A stretch of DNA of 64,000 nt from assembly GCA_943788835.1 (NCBI GenBank), contig CALSRU010000012.1, forward strand, positions 98,571 to 162,570, given 5' to 3'. Position 1 is the stretch's first letter. Each line of letters starts with the position of its first letter. The translations under genes and the position numbers were made by a program. A model generated the notes under the pieces. The model ran no database searches. It was not told the origin of the DNA and saw only the letters and a program-made list of their open reading frames with translations. Source of the DNA: an uncultured Pseudomonadales bacterium (lineage in GTDB: Bacteria > Pseudomonadota > Gammaproteobacteria > Pseudomonadales > UBA7434). This document shows, piece by piece, positions 28,963-37,593 of this stretch.

Positions 28963-29718
28963 TTAATCCATTAAGTAAAATTTTATTCCGGTGACGACTC
29001 TCACCTTCTTTTCAATGCGGTCGGTGTCGCCATAATCTTCGCCTTTGTCGACAATAGAAAAGTTGCCCTGGCTGGCACTTTTAATTCGCCCCAGCGTCAC
29101 GCCGGTGTTGCCCGCCAATTCTTTTGCCGCTACGCGCGCTTCGGCCATAGCCTCACGAATCATTTCGGGTTTAATATCATTTAATTTACTGAAATGATAT
29201 TTTTGTTGGCCAGTGGTTACGGTAAGTCCTTTCGACATTAGGTTTGTCATGGCTTCATCCACCTTCTTTACGGCGAATACCTTATTACTTTCTATTGTCA
29301 GTTTTCCTTGCACCGATACTTTAGTGTCGGTGTGTTGGCCGTCTTCGCCGCGAAACTCTTTGCTACTGATGTAAGACTCAATATCACTGATTTCTGAGGC
29401 GGCAAAGCCCAATGATTGCAGACTATCTTCAACGATTGCGCGGTCGCTTTTAATCGCACTATAAAGTTGTGTGACAATAGTCGTGTAACCGATTTCGTCA
29501 AACGCTTGCTTGCTCAAGAGTATTTGTCGCGTGAAGTAAACCGGCACCTGCGCCCAGTCAGCTTTTACCTCTTTCTCTGCTAGCCCCTTCACTGATACGG
29601 TATCGTTGGCCACCTGTGAGTGGTAAATTGTTAAACTCAATAAATATCCGCTGAGGGCCATGCCAGCTGCGAGAATGAGTGCCACCGTAATAAAGTTAAA
29701 TGTTTGCGTGTTCTTCAT
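28963..29718 (-). CDS. SIMPL-domain (DUF541) protein
   Basis: 251-residue envelope protein. A single N-terminal hydrophobic helix (about 8-31) acts as signal or anchor. The SIMPL/DUF541 fold starts at DTVSVKGLAEKEVKADWA and includes the conserved AMAEARVAAKELAGNTGVTLGRI. Ends with the family's KVRVVTGIKFYL. Members occur in the periplasm or membrane and their biochemical role is unclear. Lies 50 bases after the next upstream minus-strand gene (29769-30194), so they may share a transcript. Confidence 0.85.
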   Translation of the reverse strand: MKNTQTFNFITVALILAAGMALSGYLLSLTIYHSQVANDTVSVKGLAEKEVKADWAQVPVYFTRQILLSKQAFDEIGYTTIVTQLYSAIKSDRAIVEDSLQSLGFAASEISDIESYISSKEFRGEDGQHTDTKVSVQGKLTIESNKVFAVKKVDEAMTNLMSKGLTVTTGQQKYHFSKLNDIKPEMIREAMAEARVAAKELAGNTGVTLGRIKSASQGNFSIVDKGEDYGDTDRIEKKVRVVTGIKFYLMD

Positions 29719-29768
29719 GGTAAAAATCCTGAGTAATTGAGTAGGGTGCTTGAGTCATTAGCTGTAGG

Positions 29769-30194
29769 TCAGCCTGTTCGCATGGGTTCCCATTGCGTGG
29801 GTTGGTTGCTAAAGAGATCGTATTGTTCGTTCACCTCGTTGCGCTCAGGCGGGGGGCAGGCACACACGATTTTGGTAATCCGGCGAATATTAGGAAAGCA
29901 CAGGTCAAGCTTTTCTAGCGGTATACTAAAGACACAGCCGTCTTCATCAAGCGATCGATTAAAGGCAATGTGCTGATAGCTGCAGGGGTCAACTTTAAAG
30001 GCCAATACATAACAAATGGCATTGAGTTCTTTAGCAAAAGTTGTCGCTAAATGTTGGGTATACTCTTGGCAGCTAAATAAGTAGGTGGTTTCTTGGCCCA
30101 CAAAATCGGCAATATGAAATACCTGCGGCGACTCCCAAAGCTGGCGCATTTGGTAGGGCAGTATGGGCTTGTACAATGTTTCAATCACGTTCAT
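29769..30194 (-). CDS. Hypothetical protein (141 residues) beside pdsR
   Basis: Starts at ATG 30194 with GCGAGG 6 bases upstream; an in-frame start 72 bases earlier lacks a site. The product begins MNVIETLYKPILPYQ and contains many cysteines, including a CACPPP segment near the end. No signal peptide or membrane helix. No family recognised. It diverges from pdsR, and the tandem box at 30332 lies in the shared promoter region. Confidence 0.6.
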   Translation of the reverse strand: MNVIETLYKPILPYQMRQLWESPQVFHIADFVGQETTYLFSCQEYTQHLATTFAKELNAICYVLAFKVDPCSYQHIAFNRSLDEDGCVFSIPLEKLDLCFPNIRRITKIVCACPPPERNEVNEQYDLFSNQPTQWEPMRTG

Positions 30195-30331
30195 AACAAC
30201 CTCGCTTGAGCCATGCTCATTGAGTGAATTAATCGTTGAGTGCGCTGCTTGGCCTGTGGGTGGCAAGCAAGAGCAATTAAGCCAAAGTAAAGTGGCTTCT
30301 CGCTTTCAGGCAATGCCATGGGTGTGATGAG

Positions 30332-30350
30332 TTATGACAAGTTATGGCAG
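30332..30350. promoter_or_regulatory. Candidate PdsR box before pdsR
   Basis: Tandem direct repeat TTATGACAAG/TTATGGCAG with a 10-base period, about 90 bases before the pdsR ATG. A closely similar tandem lies before pdsO (34700-34718). Period and form suit OmpR-family response regulators; assignment to PdsR is inference. Confidence 0.5.
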
Positions 30351-30385
30351 GGCGGTAAAACAAGCTAGGAAGCAGTTAAACTTAG

Positions 30386-30410
30386 GCATCAGCACAGGTT
30401 GATGCTTTTT
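30386..30410 (+). terminator. Terminator-like hairpin in the pdsR leader
   Basis: GCATCA pairs with TGATGC around an 8-base loop and is followed by TTTTT, 30 bases before the pdsR start. Could be an attenuator, or chance. Confidence 0.4.
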
Positions 30411-30439
30411 ATAACGTTTATTAACAGGATGAAGAGGCC

Positions 30440-31132
30440 ATGGAACAAAAGATTGCCATCATTGAAGACGAACCGCATATTGCCCAAAACTATCGCGATG
30501 CCTGCACGAAGCGCGGGTTTAAGGTTGCCTTGTACAATGATAAAGGCAGTGCGCTGGCAGGCTTAGTGGGCGAGCTGCCTGACCTAGTTATTATTGATAT
30601 CGGTTTAGGTCATGAATACGATGCGGGCTTTGAAATTTGTACTTACCTGCGGGCGCGCTCAAAAACACTGCCCATTGTTTTTTTAACCGCGCGCGATAGT
30701 GATGCTGACGAGCTCAGTGGTTTTCGATTGGGCGCCGATGATTACTTATCTAAAGATATTCCTATCGAAAATGTCATGACTCGCGTCAGTGCTTTATTGC
30801 GCCGCGTTGAGGCGTATCGTGAGCTTGATAATAGTCAGTATGAGATTGTGCACGGTGATATCAGCCTTAATGAAGAATGTCTGCGGGTACAGTGGCAAGG
30901 TCAAGTGGTTGATTTATCGGTCACCGAATTTTGGTTGGTTAAGGCACTGGCCGTGCGTCCTGGACATGTTAAAAGCAAAGAGGCGTTAATGGACGCCGCT
31001 AAAATTGTTTGCCAAGACAACACCATTGCCTCGCATATTCGGCGCATACGAAAAAAGTTTACCGGTATTGACGCCCAGTTCAATCAAATTGAAACCATGC
31101 ATCTGGCCGGCTATCGCTGGCGTGCGAGTTAG
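30440..31132 (+). CDS. pdsR: Response regulator of the dedicated sortase system
   Basis: OmpR-type regulator, 230 residues. The receiver domain has EDEP acid residues, phospho-acceptor Asp in VIIDIGLG (near residue 53), FLTAR and the conserved lysine in YLSKD. The C-terminal winged helix shows VDLSVTEFWLVKAL and NTIASHIRRIRKKF. Sequence style and neighbours match PdsR (TIGR03787), paired with PdsS. GAAGAGGCC precedes the ATG. It would activate envelope or sortase-system genes; two tandem boxes at 30332 and 34700 are candidate targets. Confidence 0.87.
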   Translation: MEQKIAIIEDEPHIAQNYRDACTKRGFKVALYNDKGSALAGLVGELPDLVIIDIGLGHEYDAGFEICTYLRARSKTLPIVFLTARDSDADELSGFRLGADDYLSKDIPIENVMTRVSALLRRVEAYRELDNSQYEIVHGDISLNEECLRVQWQGQVVDLSVTEFWLVKALAVRPGHVKSKEALMDAAKIVCQDNTIASHIRRIRKKFTGIDAQFNQIETMHLAGYRWRAS

Positions 31133-31140
31133 CTGCCCCT

Positions 31141-33380
31141 ATGTCAATTAAAGTACGCGTTGTTTTATTTTTGGCCTTACTCATGCTGTACCCTTGGTCG
31201 GGGGTGCAGTATTTACGCCAGAGTGAAAAAAATATCCGTGCGCTGGAAACCGATTATTTAAAAGACCGCATTATTGATATTGGCCGCTTAATTAACTTTA
31301 GTTTTAATAGCTCGCCTAAGCGCTTTTCCCGTCTCCAAGCGAGTGGCTTTTATTCTGCTGCAAGCTGAAGGCTCTTATTCTGCGCAGGCTGATCGCTGCT
31401 CTTCTGCACCGGCTGATGGCTCTTCTTTGTCCCAAGCTAAAGGCTTTTCTCCTTTGCAGGCTAAAGGCTCTTCTCCTGTGCAAGCTAAAGGCTCCTCACT
31501 GACTCCCAACGCCCCGACATTAAAAGACGGCTCGCTGTTTTTTTATCCACTAGCACGGCCGCCGCAAGTAGATGGCTATAACGACGAGGAGTGGAACGAC
31601 ATTCCGGCCAAAGTGATAGCCGATCAAGCCAATAACTTTTCACTCTCATTACAGTCGGGCACTTATGCCGATCAATTATTTGTGCGCCTAGCTGTGGCCG
31701 ATAGCACCCCTTCGCCGCAACGCTTTCAGCGCTCGCTGTTGGCCAATGGCGATTACTTTGCTATTCGCCTGGGCAACAAAAAAACCTATTATTTTAGGCT
31801 GCTTAACCCAGGGCGGGTCAACGCCTATACGCTCGGCCGCGGCGATAACTTACTTAATGCATCCGACATCAATGCTGCGTGGCAGCGCTCGGCTACCGGC
31901 TATGAAATCGAACTGAGTGTTACTGAGGCAAGTGCTGCCGGCCGGTTGGGTTTTTTAGTGGTTAATGGTGCCCAGCCACATAACGTTAACTTGGCTCATC
32001 ATCAGGGCGTGATTTCTAATCTTAAGCTGCGCTATCGACAAAAAGATTTCCACTCAATTATTGAGGCCAGCCATGCGCCGGCGTATCAATTTTATCGCCA
32101 CGATCTGGCCGGCATTATCGAGGGTTTTGCCACGCCTGGCCTGCGCCTGCATGTGGTTGATGCGCAGTGCAATGTGCTGGCTAGTGCCGGGCAGCTGGCC
32201 ATTGCCAGCAGTGAACAGCCAGTGTCGTGGGTCATGAAGGCATTGTACGAGCGCGTGTTGGCTGACCAAGCAGCAACAACTTATGCACGCAATGAGGCCT
32301 TCGACTGCCAAGCCCAGTGGGGTGATCGTCAGTTAAGTAGCGGCGTTCAAGCGTGGTCTACGGCTTACACAAACGACCTTGTTTCGTATGCGGCTATGCG
32401 GTTAACCGCAGGCCCTTATGCCGGCCACATTTTAGTGGCCGAGCAAAGCCGCGACCGGTATGTCATGTTTACTAATAAAACCTTTGCGAGTTATTTTTAC
32501 TACACGCTGGGTATTTCACTGTGTATTGTGTTGGCGCTGAGCAGTTATCTATTTTTTTGGTCGTGGCGGCTCAATCGTTTAAATCGGCAGGCGCAGCAGC
32601 AGGTGGATGACCTAGGTGATGTGTCGTTAGGTTTTAAAGCCAGCAAAAGCGCCGACGAAATAGGTCAGCTGTCGCGCAATGTGGGTAGTTTGCTCGAACA
32701 AATTCGCGGGCACAACGATTACCTAAAAACATTGGCGCAAAAGCTCTCGCACGAAATGAAAACGCCGTTGGCCATTGTTAGTACATCGCTCGATAATATC
32801 GACGCTGATACTGCTAACCAAGTGTATCTTGAGCGAGCGCAAGAGGGTGTGCATCGCTTGAGTTACATTATGAGCTCAATGGGCCAGGCTAAAAAATTAG
32901 AGCAAGCGTTTGAGTATGCCGAGTTCGAAACGCTCGATATTGTTGAGCTGTTAACGAAAGCCTGCGAGGCCTACCAGCATGTGTATCCGCACAGCGCTAT
33001 TGTGTTTGCCAATAAAACCCAGCAGCACAGTATTCAGTTGCAGGCAGCGAGCGAATTGCTGGTGCAAATGCTCGATAAGCTGGTCGATAACGCCGTTGAT
33101 TTTAGTGAGGCTAAAACAGGCTATTCATGTCGAATTGTTGCAGTCTGGCCGGCGACTCACGATTAACGTCATTAACCGCGGCCCGCTTTTAGCCGAGAGC
33201 CACACCGATCAACTGTTTCAACAGTTAGTAAGTTATAGAGAGCAGGGTAGTGACAAGCCGCACTTGGGCTTGGGTTTATTTATTGCCAGGCTGATCGCCG
33301 AGCATCATAACGGCAGCATTTCGGCCAGCAACCTGCCCGATAAAACCGGTGTCTGCTTTTCTGTGACCTTACCGCTGTAG
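31141..33380 (+). pseudogene. pdsS: Sensor kinase of the dedicated sortase system, two frameshifts
   Basis: Three overlapping frames make one PdsS-like histidine kinase (TIGR03785) of about 745 residues. Part 1 (from 31141) is the N-terminal helix LFLALLMLYPWSG. Part 2 (to 33166) is a periplasmic beta-rich region, a membrane helix near 32510, HAMP and the H-box KLSHEMKTPLA. Part 3 (to 33380) is the ATPase end, with GLGLFIARLIAEHHNG. The N box DKLVDNAVDF lies just before the second break. Shift 1 is an extra base in the first unit of a 24-bp repeat (31336-31360). Shift 2 is an extra A in AAAA at 33113-33116. As written, no full kinase can be made; sequencing error must be excluded. Confidence 0.85.
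31336..31504 (+). repeat. Seven-unit 24-bp minisatellite in pdsS
   Basis: Units begin at 31336, 31361, 31385, 31409, 31433, 31457 and 31481. Each is 24 bases except the first (25 bases), which holds the frameshift. The later units encode an octapeptide close to QAKGSSPV. It lies just outside the first membrane helix of the kinase. Confidence 0.9.
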
Positions 33381-33434
33381 AGGGTTAGCCAACAGTTAAC
33401 ATTGAAATGCCATAAGTAAAAAATAAAATAAAAC

Positions 33435-33470
33435 GCAATAAAAAAGCACCCTAAGGTGCTTTTTTATTGC
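33435..33470. terminator. Bidirectional terminator between pdsS and pdsO
   Basis: Perfect 16-base arms GCAATAAAAAAGCACC and its complement flank a 4-base loop, with A and T runs serving both strands. It separates the convergent pdsS and pdsO genes. Confidence 0.93.
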
Positions 33471-33508
33471 CGGTTAACAGCTAGTTGTAACAGCGGTTAC
33501 AAAAAGCG

Positions 33509-34600
33509 TTAATGAACTAACGCCAAACTATCGTCAATGGTAAGCGATGTCACACTCTGGTGTTCGCCAGTTAACTCCTCGCCATTAACCTGCTCTGCGG
33601 TATGGTCAGACAGCACACGCTCCGAGGTCAGTTGCCCCGCATTCACGGGTTGCAAGCTGGGTTGTTCACCAACCGGCTTAACCACGCTGGCCGTTTGTGT
33701 GGGTTCAACAAATACCGTAACCTTGCGTTGCGCCTTATAGGCCGCTATGTCGTTGATGCCCAATGGGGCTAAACTCTCCCCCAGTGAGCGTATTACCATG
33801 CGTGCTCGGTCAATCCCTTGCTCTGCCAGGTAAGTTGCGACACTCTCGGCGCGCTTTTCCGATAGGGCTAAATTAAACGCCTCATCTCCTCGCGGGTCGG
33901 CGTAGCCATCAATGAGTATCAGGCCGTTGGGGTTGTTTACCATAGTGGCTAACACGCCCGCTAATTCCTGTTGCCGTTGTGCATCCACACTAAACGCATT
34001 GGTGTTAAACAATACCTGCGTTTCGATAGTGCTGTTAGTGGTGCTGCTTTGGTTCGTCGTTTCGGTGGTTAAATGGTTTGCCACCAACCCACCGTGACCG
34101 TCTTCTTGCGGCGATGTAATGATCGTTGTTCCCGTGGTGGGGTCCAAGCTATAGCTCATACGCACGGTGTTTTGGTCGGTCGGCTCGCTTGAGCTTATAG
34201 CAACATCAGTAAATACGGGTGGGTTGGGTGCCAATGCAGCCAACGTGTCATTGGGTTTCAATGCCGTTTCAAGGGTGGCAATGTTGTTGGCCGGCAAGGT
34301 CTCTGGCCCTAACGGCTGCAGCGTGGGTGATTCGGGCGCGGCGAGCAAGGCGCCGCCAACGCCGGCTACGAAAGCTCCAATGGGACCCGCTATTAAGCCG
34401 CCGATGATGGCGGAAGAAAACATCGCTACTCCTTGCTTGGGGCCGCTTGCTTTTAGGGCGCCCTGGTGGGCGGCAATGGGCTCGGCAAAGATTGGCTGGG
34501 AAGCGTTTGGCTTTGGGAGGTCTTGCGCCCCAGCGTGAACGGGTTGGTTGGCCAGCGCTACGGCAATGACAAGTGGCGTTACTTTAAAAAGTTGTTTCAT
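33509..34600 (-). CDS. pdsO: Sortase-system-associated OmpA-like protein
   Basis: 363-residue envelope protein. Signal peptide from MKQLFKV to about NQPVHA. A glycine-rich hydrophobic segment (about 68-95, GPIGAFVAGVGGALL) may insert in a membrane. The OmpA-like peptidoglycan-binding domain (about 210-310) has IDGYADPRGDEAFNLALSEKRAESV. This combination, next to pdsR-pdsS, matches PdsO (TIGR03789). The ATG at 34600 has GGAGAAT upstream; a longer in-frame start lacks a signal peptide. It converges on pdsS instead of lying in the same direction. Its partner sortase and target gene are not in this window. Confidence 0.85.
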   Translation of the reverse strand: MKQLFKVTPLVIAVALANQPVHAGAQDLPKPNASQPIFAEPIAAHQGALKASGPKQGVAMFSSAIIGGLIAGPIGAFVAGVGGALLAAPESPTLQPLGPETLPANNIATLETALKPNDTLAALAPNPPVFTDVAISSSEPTDQNTVRMSYSLDPTTGTTIITSPQEDGHGGLVANHLTTETTNQSSTTNSTIETQVLFNTNAFSVDAQRQQELAGVLATMVNNPNGLILIDGYADPRGDEAFNLALSEKRAESVATYLAEQGIDRARMVIRSLGESLAPLGINDIAAYKAQRKVTVFVEPTQTASVVKPVGEQPSLQPVNAGQLTSERVLSDHTAEQVNGEELTGEHQSVTSLTIDDSLALVH

Positions 34601-34699
34601 GAGTATTCTCCGTTGAGTTAAGTGTGGGTGGTACGGAGAAGTATTAAACAGCCCTAAAGTGGAGTGGGCGTGGCCAAATAATGGCATGTCATGTCGTCC

Positions 34700-34718
34700 T
34701 TATGACAGCTTATGACAG
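34700..34718. promoter_or_regulatory. Candidate PdsR box before pdsO
   Basis: TTATGACAGC/TTATGACAG tandem repeat, 10-base period, about 100 bases upstream of pdsO. It matches the box before pdsR at 30332 in sequence and spacing. Confidence 0.5.
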
Positions 34719-34862
34719 TTGCCAGCAAGCCATATTCAAGGCCTCATGCGCGTGGTATATTTTTTAAAAATTAGCCGTGGCCAGATTAAGTTCTACCCAG
34801 CCAACAGTAGATAAGTAAATCAGCAGTAGCGAAGTAAAAAGTTTAAACAGTAAGTGAAAAAT

Positions 34863-34907
34863 AGGAAGTCAATAAATAGGAAGTCAATAAAAAGGAAATC
34901 AACAATG
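34863..34907 (+). repeat. Three 15-bp tandem units containing Shine-Dalgarno sequences
   Basis: AGGAAGTCAATAAAT, AGGAAGTCAATAAAA and AGGAAATCAACAATG follow one another. The last unit ends in the chosen start codon, with AAGGA 8-10 bases upstream. The earlier units duplicate the ribosome-binding sequence. Confidence 0.8.
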
Positions 34908-37091
34908 CACCGGCCCGATTCAACCCATACAGCATCCAGTAATAAGAAAGATTCAAGCACTCAACCGCGCTATTTAACCAAGTCGCGTTTTAAGCTTGGG
35001 CTTGAATGCCCCACTAAATTATTTTACACCGCCAAAAAAAATGAGTATGCCAATATCCAGCTCGACGACCCTTTTTTAAATGCCTTGGCCAGCGGTGGCT
35101 ACCAAGTGGGTGAGCTGGCCAAGCACTACTACCCAGGCGGGCACGATATTACCACGCTCGATTACGCCCAAGCCCAGGCGCAAACCCAGCAGCTGTTGCT
35201 ACAAAAAAACGTAGTGATCTTTGAGCCTGCCATTCGCGTGGGTAATTTATTTATTCGTATTGATATTTTAGAGAAAAAAGGCAATCACATTAATTTAATT
35301 GAAGTGAAGTCTAAATCGATTGATTTAAGCGACGACGATATTTTTTGGAATAAAAATAAAAAAAGTCTTGATAGCCAATGGAAGCCTTATCTATTAGACG
35401 TAGCTTTCCAGCACCATGTGCTGATGCAGGCATTACCGCATTGCACAGTGAGCAGCTTTTTAATGTTAGCCAATAAAAATGCCATGGCGCCCACCAATGG
35501 CCTCAATCAAAAGTTTAAAGTGGTGCGCGATAATAATCGCAAGGGTGTTCAGGTAAGTGACACCCTAACGCCGGCTGATTTAAAGCCTTCTATGTTGTGT
35601 TTAATTGATGTGTATGAAGAAGTGGCCTTTATTCACAACGACGAGTTAATTGACCATAGAACCTTTGCTCAACACGTTGACTATTTATCTACCGCGTACG
35701 CCAACGACCAGCGCTTGGACGCGCCCATTGGCAACGCCTGCAAAAAATGTGAATTTAAAACCCAAGCGGATCAAAGCGCCGCGAGCCTCCAAGATGCGGC
35801 TAACTCAGAAGGTTCAACTAATTTAAAAAGCGGCTTTAAAGAGTGTTGGCAAAAAAGTCTTGGCTGGAGCGAAGCGGACTTTGCAGCGCCCAATATTTTA
35901 GAAATATGGAAGCACCGTGGCACCGAAAAGCTATTGGCTAATAATAAAATTAAATTGCGCGACCTAGAGCCCGATGATTTAGGCGTTGACGATGCCGTGC
36001 TGAACTCAAGTTCACTGAAAGACCGCCAGTGGCTGCAAGTGGTGATGCGCCGCGATAGCGGTACTGGCACAGGGGCGGATACTGTTACGGGTGCTGGTAC
36101 GGCTGCTGAGGTTCAAGCCTACTTCGATCAGCAAGGTTTTGTCCAAGCCATGCAAGGTTGGACCTACCCGCTGCATTTCATCGACTTTGAAACCACCACC
36201 GTGGCACTGCCGTTTACCAAGGGGCGCAAGCCCTACGAAACCGTGGGTTTTCAATTCTCGCATCATGTGTATTGTGAAGATGGCACCATAGAACACAAAA
36301 ACCAATATTTAAATGCCGTGCCGGGGCAGTACCCTAACATCGATTTTGTGCGGGCCTTAAAAGTGGCGTTGGAAGGCGATGAAGGCACTATCTTTCGTTA
36401 CGCCGCGCACGAAAACACTGTGCTGAATCATCTTCATAAAAATATAGAAGATGATCGCCACAACATCGCCGATGCCGACGAGTTGCTGGGCTTTATCGAA
36501 AGCATTACCCACTCGGCCAGCTCGGCTAGGCGTAAATGGCGCGGTAAAAGAGACATGGTTGATATGCTCAAGTTGGTCACCGACTTTTACTACCACCCCA
36601 ACATGAAGGGCAGCAATTCTATAAAGGTAGTGTTACCCGCGGTACTTAATTCATCGGCGTATGTTCAAAGCAAATATGCGCAGCCTATTTATGGCCGTGA
36701 TGGGAGTGATGGCCGTGAAGGTAGCGATGGAAGTGATGGTAGCGATGGCATAAATAGCAGCAATAACCATGGTGAGTGTATAGTCAGCGCAAACTTTAAA
36801 AACTTTACCTGGGTGCAATATGAAAACGGCCAAGTGGTAGACCCCTACCAATTACTGCCTACGCTGTTTGATGATGTATCGCCCGAAAACCAGCAGCTGT
36901 TGTGTTCCGACGATAACACGCTCAACAACGGCGGTGCGGCGTTAACAGCCTATGGCAAGTTGCAGTTTGAAGGTATGACCGACTACGAGCGCCAGCATTT
37001 AGAACAAGGCCTGTTGCAGTATTGCGAATTAGACACCTTCGCTATGGTACTTATTTTTGAGGCGTGGAAGCATTGGGGTGAAAAGGTGTGA
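34905..37091 (+). CDS. DUF2779 nuclease-like protein
   Basis: About 728 residues, cytoplasmic. The N-terminal part looks Cas4/RecB-like: LTKSRFKLGLECPTKLFY, the acidic-lysine block IEVKSKS, and ACKKCEF as a likely iron-sulfur or zinc cluster segment. The C-terminal part (from about 420) has the DUF2779 exonuclease-like motif LHFIDFETTTVALP, with RYAAHENTVL and ELDTFAMV as further metal-site blocks. Low-complexity inserts (threonine-glycine near 36057-36111; serine-aspartate-glycine near 36694-36750) are unusual. ATG 34905 is preferred over GTG 34854 for its AAGGA site. Role in DNA metabolism or defence is inferred, not shown. Confidence 0.82.
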   Translation: MHRPDSTHTASSNKKDSSTQPRYLTKSRFKLGLECPTKLFYTAKKNEYANIQLDDPFLNALASGGYQVGELAKHYYPGGHDITTLDYAQAQAQTQQLLLQKNVVIFEPAIRVGNLFIRIDILEKKGNHINLIEVKSKSIDLSDDDIFWNKNKKSLDSQWKPYLLDVAFQHHVLMQALPHCTVSSFLMLANKNAMAPTNGLNQKFKVVRDNNRKGVQVSDTLTPADLKPSMLCLIDVYEEVAFIHNDELIDHRTFAQHVDYLSTAYANDQRLDAPIGNACKKCEFKTQADQSAASLQDAANSEGSTNLKSGFKECWQKSLGWSEADFAAPNILEIWKHRGTEKLLANNKIKLRDLEPDDLGVDDAVLNSSSLKDRQWLQVVMRRDSGTGTGADTVTGAGTAAEVQAYFDQQGFVQAMQGWTYPLHFIDFETTTVALPFTKGRKPYETVGFQFSHHVYCEDGTIEHKNQYLNAVPGQYPNIDFVRALKVALEGDEGTIFRYAAHENTVLNHLHKNIEDDRHNIADADELLGFIESITHSASSARRKWRGKRDMVDMLKLVTDFYYHPNMKGSNSIKVVLPAVLNSSAYVQSKYAQPIYGRDGSDGREGSDGSDGSDGINSSNNHGECIVSANFKNFTWVQYENGQVVDPYQLLPTLFDDVSPENQQLLCSDDNTLNNGGAALTAYGKLQFEGMTDYERQHLEQGLLQYCELDTFAMVLIFEAWKHWGEKV

Positions 37092-37593
37092 AGAGAAAAA
37101 TTGTGCTGAAAAAAAGGCAAGTTTTAATCATAGCGCTGGCTTCAATTTATGCAGCCTACTCGCAGCCTGCGAGCAGTCAATGCGTGAGTTAGCTAATCAA
37201 TAGACGCAGTATTTATGGAGCTACTTTCCCAGTTTGCTGGGTAATCAAAAGACCCTGCCCAAGCCGTAGCGTTTGCATGGTTAATCGAAGACGCCAACAA
37301 AATCAAAGTGCAAAGTAAGTTTTTGGCAGCTAGGGCAAAGGTAGCTCTCGTAGGTTAAGTAGATCTCTCTGCCTAGCTGCTGTTCGGTGCTCCAATGAGG
37401 CGTCGCGGATAGGATTCAACTTATCGCTAGAGGTTTTTCGCTACAATCGGCCGGTCAGTATCGATATGATACACTGCTTGAAAGCACCAATTTAACCGAC
37501 CTAATTTAATCTGCTACCGTGAAGAAAAAAGAAATGAACTAGAGGAATTTGGGGCGACTGATAATCATTTCTAATAATGACAATAAATTAAAC
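37092..37593. other. Gap of 502 bases with probable gene remnants
   Basis: No intact gene. A frame from about 37102 encodes VLKKRQVLIIALASIYAAYS, like a signal peptide, then stops after 29 codons. A second stretch around 37250-37358 reads as a protein tail (AWLIEDANKIKVQ). Together they suggest a small decayed gene. The promoter of the next operon must lie in its 3' part. Confidence 0.45.

Noticed and set aside
31336..31504. CRISPR array
   Set aside because: The 24-base units are contiguous without spacers and are translated.
4639..33116. Programmed frameshifting at the G4 and A4 runs
   Set aside because: No typical slippery heptamer or downstream structure recognised, and neither family is known for recoding; simple indels explain it better.
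33537..34538. Plus-strand frames opposite pdsO
   Set aside because: No start signals or family features; pdsO explains the sequence.
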